Of a stretch of 8,697 nt of DNA, positions 1 to 6,170 are shown one piece after another. The position numbers and the translations under genes were made by a program. Where the stretch lies: the NCBI GenBank assembly GCA_013153415.1, contig JAADEO010000192.1, positions 1-8,697 on the forward strand. Direction: 5' to 3'. A model generated the notes under the pieces. The model ran no database searches. It was not told the origin of the DNA and worked only from the letters and a program-made list of their open reading frames with translations. Numbering within the stretch: position 1 is the first letter of the stretch; the number at the start of each line of letters is the position of its first letter. The DNA comes from Deltaproteobacteria bacterium. Lineage in GTDB: Bacteria > Desulfobacterota > Anaeroferrophillalia > Anaeroferrophillales > Tharpellaceae.

Positions 1-428
1 GGCGAGGGAGCGGCGGGGTCGGCGGTCATGATCCAGAAATGTTCGCACTTGTCGCTGAGCTGGAAGGCCTTGAAACCCTCTTCAGCCATCGGCAGTTCCG
101 GGGTTCCCTGGAAACAGAAATAGGCTTTGGTCTCGCTGTCTTCGAGGTGGTAGGCGATCTCCCGGGCCTTGAGCAGGACATTGAGCGGTACCACCGTGGC
201 TCCGGTCTTGAGGATGCCGTAATAGACCATCGGGAAAAAGGGCAGGTTGGGGCAGGAGAGTGCCACCTTGTCGCCTTTTTTGATGCCGGCTTGGACCAGG
301 CCGTTGGCGATTTTGCAGGCGAAGGCATCAAGTTGCGCGAAAGTGAATTTCCTGTCGCCGCAGATGATCGCGGTTTTTTCGGGGTTTTCTTTGCTACTGT
401 AGTCGAGGACGGTTGCCAGATTCAACAT
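1..428 (-). CDS. AMP-forming acyl-CoA ligase (fatty acid-CoA ligase type), N-terminal part only
   Basis: The reverse strand reads open from an ATG at 428 to the window edge (142 codons), so the C-terminal part is missing. The protein begins MLNLATVLDYSSKENPEKTA and continues with features of the AMP-binding superfamily N-domain: a K-T-A-I-I-C-G-D strand near residues 18-25, F-T-F-A-Q-L-D (28-34), the G-I-K-K-G-D-K-V-A-L stretch (48-57), N-L-P-F-F-P-M-V-Y-Y-G-I-L-K-T-G-A (61-77) and V-V-P-L-N-V-L (79-85). Family members activate a carboxylic acid with ATP to an acyl-adenylate and then load it on coenzyme A, in the cytoplasm. The start is supported by AAGGAG at 441-436, seven bases upstream of the ATG. 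The ATP-binding P-loop and the substrate pocket lie beyond the edge, so the substrate cannot be read. A long-chain fatty acid ligase is the likeliest subtype; other acyl- or aryl-CoA ligases remain possible. It is transcribed divergently from yqeY from its own promoter. Confidence 0.9.
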   Translation of the reverse strand, partial: MLNLATVLDYSSKENPEKTAIICGDRKFTFAQLDAFACKIANGLVQAGIKKGDKVALSCPNLPFFPMVYYGILKTGATVVPLNVLLKAREIAYHLEDSETKAYFCFQGTPELPMAEEGFKAFQLSDKCEHFWIMTADPAAPS

Positions 429-485
429 GCTGCATCTCCTTGGGGCCGCTGCGGGTTGCAAGACGGTGTTTTAATCCTTTTGTCA

Positions 486-514
486 TTTCTAAGCCGAATG
501 GGGGAAATTGTCAA
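486..514 (-). promoter_or_regulatory. sigma70-type promoter for the acyl-CoA ligase gene
   Basis: On the minus strand a perfect -35 TTGACA (514-509) is followed by a 17-base spacer and TAGAAA (491-486) as the -10 box, a 4 of 6 match to TATAAT. Transcription would begin near 479, giving a leader of about 50 bases before the well-placed Shine-Dalgarno and ATG at 428. The box match and spacing are seen in the sequence; use as a promoter is inferred. Confidence 0.65.
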
Positions 515-539
515 GCCGCCAAGACCTTTTTTGTCGCTG

Positions 540-551
540 ATCCCAAGGGAT
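540..551. repeat. short inverted repeat between the two divergent promoters
   Basis: ATCCC (540-544) and GGGAT (547-551) form a 5-base-arm dyad with an AA centre. It lies three bases upstream of the -35 box of the rightward promoter and about 25 bases upstream of the leftward -35. That placement would suit a regulator acting on both genes, but the arms are short enough to occur by chance. Confidence 0.25.
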
Positions 552-554
552 TGA

Positions 555-582
555 TTGACAGTTGGGCTTTTTTGCGTATAAA
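555..582 (+). promoter_or_regulatory. sigma70-type promoter for yqeY-mutS2 and possibly the genes after them
   Basis: A perfect -35 TTGACA (555-560), a 16-base spacer and TATAAA (577-582, 5 of 6 to the consensus) form the strongest promoter-like sequence in the window. The predicted start near 589 leaves a leader of about 80 bases before the yqeY ATG. With no terminator visible downstream on this strand, it could drive transcription as far as priA. Confidence 0.75.
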
Positions 583-613
583 GGGGGCGCGACCGGAGAT
601 TTTTCCGGGAGCC

Positions 614-626
614 GGGTCTCAGACCC
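614..626 (+). repeat. 13-base inverted repeat in the yqeY leader
   Basis: GGGTCT (614-619) and AGACCC (621-626) are perfect inverted arms around a single C. It sits in the predicted 5' leader of yqeY, about 43 bases before the start codon. As RNA it could fold into a 5-bp stem with a 3-base loop, too short for a terminator and with no run of T directly after it. As DNA it could be an operator just downstream of the promoter. Function is unknown. Confidence 0.3.
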
Positions 627-656
627 TGTTCTTCCACTTTTGATAATTCAGATTCT

Positions 657-663
657 GAGGTGA
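657..663 (+). promoter_or_regulatory. Shine-Dalgarno site that fixes the yqeY start
   Basis: GAGGTGA ends six bases before the ATG at 670. It abuts the in-frame TTG at 664 and lies 15 bases from the in-frame ATG at 679. Spacing therefore favours 670 over both the longer and the shorter alternative. Confidence 0.7.
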
Positions 664-669
664 TTGCAG

Positions 670-1113
670 ATGAAGCTTATGGATGAGATCAACGCGGCCG
701 TCAAGGAGGCCATGCGCAACAAGGAAAAAACCCGGCTCGGGGTCTTGCGGATGCTGATGTCGGAGCTCAAGAACCGCAAGATCGAACTGTTGCGGGAACT
801 CGAGGAGTCCGATATCCTCCAGGTTATCACCCGGATGGTCAAGCAGCGCCAGGATTCGGCCGAGCAGTTCGCCCAGGGCGGCCGCCAGGAATTGGCCGAC
901 AAGGAGAAGGCCGAGATCGAGGTTCTCAAGGGCTACCTGCCGCAGGAACTTACGGCCGACGAACTTGAAAAGATCGTCAAAGAAGCGATCGCCGAGACCG
1001 GGGCGGAAAGCAAGAAGGATATGGGCAAGGTCATGAAAGCGGTGATGCCCAAGATCGCCGGCCGGGCCGACGGCAAGGCCGTCAACCAGCTGGTCGCCCG
1101 CCTGTTGGGATAA
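670..1113 (+). CDS. yqeY: GatB/YqeY domain protein
   Basis: This 147-residue protein matches the stand-alone YqeY family over its full length, which is usually about 147-150 residues. Visible family features are the helical N-terminus (K-E-A-M-R-N-K-E-K, then L-R-M-L-M-S-E-L-K-N), the K-Q-R-Q-D-S-A-E-Q-F segment, A-E-I-E-V-L-K-G-Y-L-P-Q-E-L, and the C-terminal D-M-G-K-V-M-K-A-V-M-P-K with G-R-A-D-G-K-A-V-N. The fold is all-helical and is related to the tail of GatB, the subunit of the tRNA-dependent Asp/Glu amidotransferase that contacts tRNA. A role in tRNA handling is therefore often proposed for YqeY, but it is not settled. It has a strong Shine-Dalgarno and a good promoter, and its stop lies 16 bases before mutS2, so the two are very likely co-transcribed. 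Family assignment is firm; function is not. Confidence 0.93.
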   Translation: MKLMDEINAAVKEAMRNKEKTRLGVLRMLMSELKNRKIELLRELEESDILQVITRMVKQRQDSAEQFAQGGRQELADKEKAEIEVLKGYLPQELTADELEKIVKEAIAETGAESKKDMGKVMKAVMPKIAGRADGKAVNQLVARLLG

Positions 1114-1129
1114 ACGGATCCGGGCGATT

Positions 1130-3673
1130 ATGGAATTTGCCGACAATCAGCGGCCGGCTGAGGCTCCCGAGTCCCAGGGATTGAGGCTCCTGGAACTCGA
1201 TAAGGTTCTGGCCCTGGTGGCGGAAAAGGCGCAGACCGCCGCCGGCCGGGAGGCGCTTGCCGCGCTCCGGCCGACACCGGGCGCCGATCTCGAGTCTCTC
1301 CGCAAAGAGTATGGGCGGCTGGCGGCCTGGATGGAACTGGTTCGTGCCTGCGGCCCGCTGCCGCTGGGCGGAGTCGAAGATCTCAGGCCCTTTCTCGAGA
1401 TCATCCGGCCTGAAGAGAGCTGGCTGCCGCCGCGGGAACTGCTGCTGGTGGCCGCCACCCTGAAGGCCTTTGCCGGGATTTCGGCCTACGCCCGCCGGGT
1501 GGCTGCCGAGGAACCGGATCTCTACGCCCGGGTTGAGGAGCTGCTGGGTGAAACTGTCGATTTCAGCCCCCTGCTGACCCTGCTGGAGAGCTGTATTTCC
1601 GACGAGGAGGAACTCAAGGATGATGCCAGTCTCGAGCTTGCCGATATCCGCCGCCAGCTCAAGGCGACCCGCCAGAAACTCGGCCACAGTCTCCAGGAGA
1701 TCCTGCGCGATCCCGAGCTCGAGCCCCTGATTCAGGACAAGCTGGTGACGATCCGCAACCAGCGTTACGTCCTGCCGTTGAAAACCAATTTCCGCCAGGC
1801 CATTCCCGGCATCATCCACGATCACTCCCGGACCCGGCAGACCTGTTTCGTCGAGCCCCTGGAGAGTGTCGCCCTGAACAACCGTCTCGCCCTGCTGCTC
1901 GAGGAGGAGAAGCAGGAGGAGATCAATATCCTGAAAATGCTGGCTGGCCGTTCGCGCCAGGCCGCCCCGGAGCTGCTGGCGGTCTTGGAACGGGCGCTGG
2001 AACTCGACTGCCTCCAGGCCCGGGCCCTTTTCGGCCTCGAGCAGCGGGCCGTGACCCCGGAACTTGTCGAGACTCGGGACGAGGGCGGTTTTTTCCTCTC
2101 CCAGGCCCGCCACCCGTTGCTGGTCGCCAGTCTGCCGGCCGACCGGGTGGTGCCGATCGATATCGAATTTCCCGCCGGTCGTTTCGGCCTGGTGATCTCC
2201 GGGGCCAATACCGGGGGCAAGACCGTCAGTCTCAAAACCGCCGGTCTTATCGTGCTGATGGCCCGCTGCGCTCTGCCCCTGCCGGTGGCCCGGGAGAGCC
2301 GGGTTCCGCTTTTCGCCAAGGTCCTGGCGGCGATCGGCGACGAACAGAGTCTGGCCGCATCATTGAGTACCTTTTCCGGCCACCTGCTGGCGGTTCGGGC
2401 GATCCTCGAGGAGGCCGACAGCGATACCCTGGTCCTGCTCGACGAACTCGGGGTGGGCACCGATCCCCGCGAGGGTGCCGCCCTGGCCCAGGCGGTGCTG
2501 GCCGAACTCAAAGCCCGGCGGGCCCGGTTCATGGTTACGACCCATTACAATGACGTCAAGGCCTGGGCTTACGAGGAAGAGGGGGTCGCCAGCGTCGCGG
2601 TGGCTTTCGATCCCGAAAGTTTTCGCCCTCTCTACCATCTCCAGTACGGCGTGCCGGGGCTCAGCAACGCTTTGAAGATCGCTGAGAACCTGGGTTTCCC
2701 CTTGGCTCTCGTAACCCGCGCCCGGAGCCTGCTGGGGGCCGACGAGAGCCGGACCGCCGATCTCGCCGCCCGGCTCGAAAAGCGTCTCGCCCGCCTGGCC
2801 GAACATGAAAAAGAGCTGTTTCACCTGAAACAGGCGGCCCGGATCGAAGCCGAGCGGGCCCGGCGCCTGACCGCCGAATTGCGGGCTGCCCGGCGTGAAG
2901 TCGAGACCGGGGCCCGGGAGGAGATCGCCCGCCTGGTCCGGGAGGCGAAAGCCAGGTTCCGGGAGCGGCTGCGGGAGCTGGAAAAGGCCCGGGAGGAGTT
3001 CGAACAGGCCCGGGAGCGGCTGCGGTCGGAATCTGGAGCGGAAAAGGAAACCGGGACTGAGCCCGGGGCCAGCCTGGGCAAATTGCGCGGGGCTTATCGC
3101 GAGGCCTGCGCCGAGGTCGAGGCTCTGTTGCCGGAGAATGGGGACGAGGCCCTGGAAGCGGTTGATTTCTCGGCTTTCGAGGTCGGCGACCGGGTCGTGG
3201 CCGCGGGCCAGCGGGAACCGGTGACGATTGTCGAACTCGATCCCGAGCGCCGCCGCCTGACAGTGCTTTTCAATGGCGGCCTGCGGGCCGTGCTGGGGCC
3301 GGAAAAGATTGTTCGCCACCTGCCGGCAGTCCAGGAAAAACCGGGAAGCGGGGAGCGGGTCAGGATCAGCCGGCCGGCGGTTGCTGAAACTCCCGGCCGC
3401 AGCGGCGGACTCGGAGCCACCGGGGCGGTGCCGGTTTTGAATCTGGTCGGCAAACGGGTCGATGAAGCTGCGGAAATGCTGGCCGGATTCATCGACCGGG
3501 AGGTTCTGGCCGGCAGCGACCGGGTCGAGATCATCCACGGCCATGGCACCGGCCGTCTGCGCCAGGGGGTCTGGGAAATCCTGCGCGAGATGCCCTATGT
3601 CAGCAATCTCCATCACCCCGATCCGGCCGCCGGCGGCGCCGCGGTCACCGTGGTCGAGCTGGTCGGCAGGTGA
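1130..3673 (+). CDS. mutS2: MutS2 family ATPase with C-terminal Smr domain
   Basis: The protein has 847 residues; many MutS2 proteins have about 780-790. It lacks the mismatch-recognition domain of MutS, as MutS2 does. After the core helices come the Walker A GANTGGKT (358-365), the ABC signature around S-L-S-T-F-S-G-H (411-418), Walker B with D438-E439, a T-D-P-R-E-G-A-A-L loop just after it, and the switch His472 in T-T-H-Y. A charged coiled coil covers about 544-640, a small beta-rich KOW-like stretch about 682-735, and the Smr domain about 768-847 with HGHGTGRLR at 803-811. The usual Smr L-D-L-R-G reads L-N-L-V-G (770-774). MutS2 dimers restrain recombination in some species and split collided ribosomes in Bacillus subtilis. 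The ATG at 1130 is the first available start and has only a weak Shine-Dalgarno, suggesting coupling to yqeY. A 16-residue tail precedes the conserved L-R-L-L-E-L-D-K start. Confidence 0.97.
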   Translation: MEFADNQRPAEAPESQGLRLLELDKVLALVAEKAQTAAGREALAALRPTPGADLESLRKEYGRLAAWMELVRACGPLPLGGVEDLRPFLEIIRPEESWLPPRELLLVAATLKAFAGISAYARRVAAEEPDLYARVEELLGETVDFSPLLTLLESCISDEEELKDDASLELADIRRQLKATRQKLGHSLQEILRDPELEPLIQDKLVTIRNQRYVLPLKTNFRQAIPGIIHDHSRTRQTCFVEPLESVALNNRLALLLEEEKQEEINILKMLAGRSRQAAPELLAVLERALELDCLQARALFGLEQRAVTPELVETRDEGGFFLSQARHPLLVASLPADRVVPIDIEFPAGRFGLVISGANTGGKTVSLKTAGLIVLMARCALPLPVARESRVPLFAKVLAAIGDEQSLAASLSTFSGHLLAVRAILEEADSDTLVLLDELGVGTDPREGAALAQAVLAELKARRARFMVTTHYNDVKAWAYEEEGVASVAVAFDPESFRPLYHLQYGVPGLSNALKIAENLGFPLALVTRARSLLGADESRTADLAARLEKRLARLAEHEKELFHLKQAARIEAERARRLTAELRAARREVETGAREEIARLVREAKARFRERLRELEKAREEFEQARERLRSESGAEKETGTEPGASLGKLRGAYREACAEVEALLPENGDEALEAVDFSAFEVGDRVVAAGQREPVTIVELDPERRRLTVLFNGGLRAVLGPEKIVRHLPAVQEKPGSGERVRISRPAVAETPGRSGGLGATGAVPVLNLVGKRVDEAAEMLAGFIDREVLAGSDRVEIIHGHGTGRLRQGVWEILREMPYVSNLHHPDPAAGGAAVTVVELVGR

Positions 3674-3687
3674 TCATTCGATCATTG
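3672..3687. repeat. tandem 8-base repeat at the mutS2 stop
   Basis: GATCATTC (3672-3679) is followed directly by GATCATTG (3680-3687), 7 of 8 bases identical. It overlaps the mutS2 stop codon and opens the 67-base gap before the diguanylate cyclase gene. This could be a chance duplication; no function is claimed. Confidence 0.3.
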
Positions 3688-3693
3688 CGGTGC

Positions 3694-3706
3694 CAGGTCT
3701 GACCTG
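3694..3706. promoter_or_regulatory. 13-base palindrome, possible operator of the diguanylate cyclase gene
   Basis: CAGGTC (3694-3699) and GACCTG (3701-3706) are perfect arms around a single T. It ends 34 bases before the diguanylate cyclase ATG. The core GGTCTGACC fits the GGTCnGACC centre known for the FadR branch of GntR-type repressors, although the flanking bases differ from E. coli FadR sites. No convincing -35/-10 pair was found around it in the 67-base gap, so its role as an operator is inference. Confidence 0.35.
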
Positions 3707-3740
3707 ATTTGAAATACGGTTCACGAGTGTCCTGATAACG

Positions 3741-5267
3741 ATGAAGAGAGTAGGACATTATTCTTACGCGACCCTGTACGCCCTGGCTGCTTACCTGATC
3801 ATTCTGCTGTTGACGGTAGCTTTTACGGTCAATGCCGGCAAAAGTGTCGAGGCTCTGAAATATGACAACATCGCCACCGGACTGAAAAAATCGGAGATCC
3901 TTTTCAGCGCCGTCGCGGATCAGTTTTTTGCCGAGATCGGCAATGACCGGCAGCTTCTCCAGTGGTTGAAAGAGGCCAATCACGCTCAATTGGAAACCCG
4001 GGTTGAGATCAGGAAATTGCTGATCCGCAAGTACGCGCCGCTCTATGCCCGCATGACCCGGCTGGGGGTGCAGCAGTTTCATTTTCATCTTGCCGACGAC
4101 GAACAGAGTTTCGTCCGTTTCCACTGTCTTGAAAATTGGGGGGACTATCTGCACGGGATTCGCCCGACGGTGGAATATGCTCATAAAGAACATAAGGTCA
4201 TGCGCGGGTTCGAACAGGGCCGAACCTCGTCCAGCTATCGGAATGTCTACCCTCTGATGCTGGACGGGACCTATGTCGGTTCGGTCGAGATCAGTTTCGG
4301 AATAGTGACTCTGATCCAGGCGATTGTTTTCCAGGATGCTCTGGCTTCGACGCTGATCGAGGAAAAGAATATCCTGAACCGGAAGCTTTTCCTGGAGATG
4401 CAGAAGAACTACAGGCCCACGCTCTTCTCCCGGGATTACTGGGAAGATCTGTCGAAACCGGCGATTTTCCCCATTCCCGAGAAAAACGAGGCCCTGATTC
4501 GGCGAATCAACCAGGATCTGCGGAAAAAAGGTATCGATGCCGAACTGGCTGCGGCCAGGCCTTTCATTGTCCACAGCGTTCTCGATTTTACCCTTTACGA
4601 AACCTATTTCTATCCATTGAAAGGGTGGAAGGATGAGTTCAAGGGCTATGTGGTTGTCTATACCCGGCCCAGCGAAGCTCCGAGGATTATCGGTTCGGCT
4701 CTGCTGGCATTCGTGCTTTTTACGCTGTTTCTGATCTTTTTCATCAGGTACGCCAAGCGTAAAGAGAGCGAAATCTTCCGCTTGATGGATATCGATCCCC
4801 TGACCGGGGTTCTCAACCGCAGGTGGGGCATGATCCAGGCGGAGAAATACCTGGAGATAGTCAAACGTTCACAGGGACCGATTTCGGTCATCTTTGTCGA
4901 TATAGATCATTTCAAGAGGATCAACGACAGTTACGGACACTCGGTGGGAGATGATGTTTTACGGAGGCTGGCCAGGTGTTTCAGCCAAGGCTTGAGAAAG
5001 ACCGATCTCGTCTATCGCCATGGCGGCGAGGAGTTCGTCATCGTTCTGCCCGAGACCGATCTGGATGGTGCCGGAAAGATCGCCGAGAAGCTGCGGCGTC
5101 TGGTTGAAGAGGGTGATTTCGGAATCCCTGTCAGGATAACGATCAGTCTCGGGGTGGCGCAGAGAAGAGACGGTGAAAGTTTTCAGGCCTGGCTGGAACG
5201 GGCCGATCTGACCATGTATGAAGCGAAGAAAGCGGGCCGGAACCAGGTTGAGATGGATCGGAATTGA
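3741..5267 (+). CDS. Membrane diguanylate cyclase with periplasmic Cache-type sensor (GGDEF protein)
   Basis: This 508-residue inner-membrane protein makes cyclic-di-GMP from two GTP. Membrane segments lie at about 12-32 and 316-338, enclosing a periplasmic sensor of about 280 residues. The sensor carries Q-F-H-F-H-L (112-117), R-P-T-V-E-Y-A (141-147), G-F-E-Q-G-R (156-161) and Y-V-G-S-V-E-I-S-F-G, a pattern I associate with double-Cache (dCache_3-type) domains; that subtype is from memory. The cytoplasmic GGDEF domain (about 345-505) is complete: metal-site residues D387 and D404, N395 for guanine, and the active-site GGEEF at 428-432. The inhibitory I-site RxxD is intact (R419-D422, five residues before GGEEF), so product feedback is expected. 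The ligand is unknown. The start is the first ATG of the frame and has only a weak GAG upstream at 12-16 bases. Its GC content is clearly lower than that of neighbouring genes: sampled 60-base lines give 45-58%, against 78% in a mutS2 line. Confidence 0.94.
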   Translation: MKRVGHYSYATLYALAAYLIILLLTVAFTVNAGKSVEALKYDNIATGLKKSEILFSAVADQFFAEIGNDRQLLQWLKEANHAQLETRVEIRKLLIRKYAPLYARMTRLGVQQFHFHLADDEQSFVRFHCLENWGDYLHGIRPTVEYAHKEHKVMRGFEQGRTSSSYRNVYPLMLDGTYVGSVEISFGIVTLIQAIVFQDALASTLIEEKNILNRKLFLEMQKNYRPTLFSRDYWEDLSKPAIFPIPEKNEALIRRINQDLRKKGIDAELAAARPFIVHSVLDFTLYETYFYPLKGWKDEFKGYVVVYTRPSEAPRIIGSALLAFVLFTLFLIFFIRYAKRKESEIFRLMDIDPLTGVLNRRWGMIQAEKYLEIVKRSQGPISVIFVDIDHFKRINDSYGHSVGDDVLRRLARCFSQGLRKTDLVYRHGGEEFVIVLPETDLDGAGKIAEKLRRLVEEGDFGIPVRITISLGVAQRRDGESFQAWLERADLTMYEAKKAGRNQVEMDRN

Positions 5268-5313
5268 AAATCTGCGGACCGGTCGAGAGGCTTAGTGCGG
5301 GTATAAGAGTGCC

Positions 5314-6168
5314 ATGTCAGAAGCTGTTGTGATAAGGATCGAAAATCTGATTAAGGAATTTCCCGGCGGTATCCGGGCCCTGGACGGGGTTTCGCTGGAG
5401 GTCATGCGGGGAGAGATCTTCGCTTATCTCGGGCCCAACGGTTCCGGCAAGACCACGACGATAAAGATTCTCTCGGGTCTGAGCCGGGCCGGAGGCGGCC
5501 GGGCCGAGCTCAACGGCTATGACATCGAATCCGAGGCCCTGGAGGCCAAACGCCAGTGCGGCCTCGTGCCCCAGGCCCTCAATCTCGACCAGGAGCTGAC
5601 GGTTTTCGACAACCTCGAGATCCACCGGCGCCTGTTCGGGCTGCCTCGCCAGGCCCGCCGGAGGATCGATGAGCTGTTATCCTATATCGACCTTTACGAA
5701 CGCCGAATTTCCCGGGTCCGGGAACTCTCCGGGGGTATGAAACGGCGCCTGATGATGGCTCGGGCCCTGCTCCACGAGCCCGCCATCCTCTTTCTCGACG
5801 AACCCACGGTCGGTCTCGACCCCGACATCCGGCGCCAGCTCTGGGCCCTGGTCAAGCAGGTCCAGGCCGACGGGGTTACGGTTTTTCTCACCACCCACTA
5901 TATCGAAGAGGCCGAGTTCCTGGCCGACCGGGTCGCTTTTCTCGACCATGGCCGGATCGTCGCTCTCGACACCCCGGCCGCCCTGGTCGCCCGGCTCGGC
6001 CGCTGGGCCCTGGACGAGATCTACCCTGACCGGGTCGAAAGCTCCTATTTCGAAACCCGGGATGAGGCGGTGGCAAAGGCTACCCATTCCGAGCGGCCGA
6101 CCAGCATCCGCCGGGTCAACCTCGAGGATGCCTTTCTCAAGATGACCGGCCGCAAGTTAGTAGAATAA
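5314..6168 (+). CDS. ABC-2 type transporter ATP-binding protein (YadG/DrrA-like)
   Basis: This is a complete 284-residue nucleotide-binding subunit. Walker A is GPNGSGKT (40-47), the Q-loop Gln is Q87 in L-V-P-Q, the signature L-S-G-G-M-K is at 138-143, Walker B F-L-D-E-P-T is at 160-165 with catalytic E163, and the H-loop His is H195 in T-T-H-Y. All residues needed for ATP hydrolysis are present. The K-R-Q-C-G-L-V-P-Q segment, the G-G-M-K-R-R-L-M-M-A-R-A-L run and the short C-terminal tail ending V-N-L-E-D-A-F-L-K-M-T-G-R are typical of the exporter subunits that pair with ABC-2 permeases; it most resembles E. coli YadG. It should work as a dimer on the cytoplasmic face under a permease dimer, but no permease gene is next to it. 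The cargo is unknown. An AAGAG at 5305-5309 serves the ATG. Its stop lies two bases before priA, so the two are surely co-transcribed. Confidence 0.94.
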   Translation: MSEAVVIRIENLIKEFPGGIRALDGVSLEVMRGEIFAYLGPNGSGKTTTIKILSGLSRAGGGRAELNGYDIESEALEAKRQCGLVPQALNLDQELTVFDNLEIHRRLFGLPRQARRRIDELLSYIDLYERRISRVRELSGGMKRRLMMARALLHEPAILFLDEPTVGLDPDIRRQLWALVKQVQADGVTVFLTTHYIEEAEFLADRVAFLDHGRIVALDTPAALVARLGRWALDEIYPDRVESSYFETRDEAVAKATHSERPTSIRRVNLEDAFLKMTGRKLVE

Positions 6169-6170
6169 AC

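Noticed and set aside
39..554. 171-codon open frame on the plus strand
   Set aside because: It is opposite the acyl-CoA ligase, whose minus-strand frame has clear family motifs, a good ribosome site and a promoter.
1082..2113. 343-codon open frame on the minus strand
   Set aside because: It is a shadow of the N-terminal half of mutS2, with no recognisable domain.
2360..3616. 418-codon open frame on the minus strand
   Set aside because: It is opposite the ATPase and Smr parts of mutS2 and reflects codon bias on the other strand; no recognisable protein motif.
3674..3740. Possible terminator or promoter in the gap after mutS2
   Set aside because: There is no GC-rich stem followed by T residues, and the best -35/-10 pair (TTGCGG with GAAATA) has a 20-base spacer and poor matches.
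5022..5036. Possible inactive cyclase because the motif reads GGEEF rather than GGDEF
   Set aside because: GGEEF is a standard active form, as in PleD, and the metal, guanine and I-site residues are all present.
5277..5307. GACCGGTC palindrome and TATAAG close to the ABC ATPase start, considered as promoter or operator
   Set aside because: No -35 box lies at proper spacing, the TATAAG is only six bases from the ATG, and an 8-base palindrome is common by chance.
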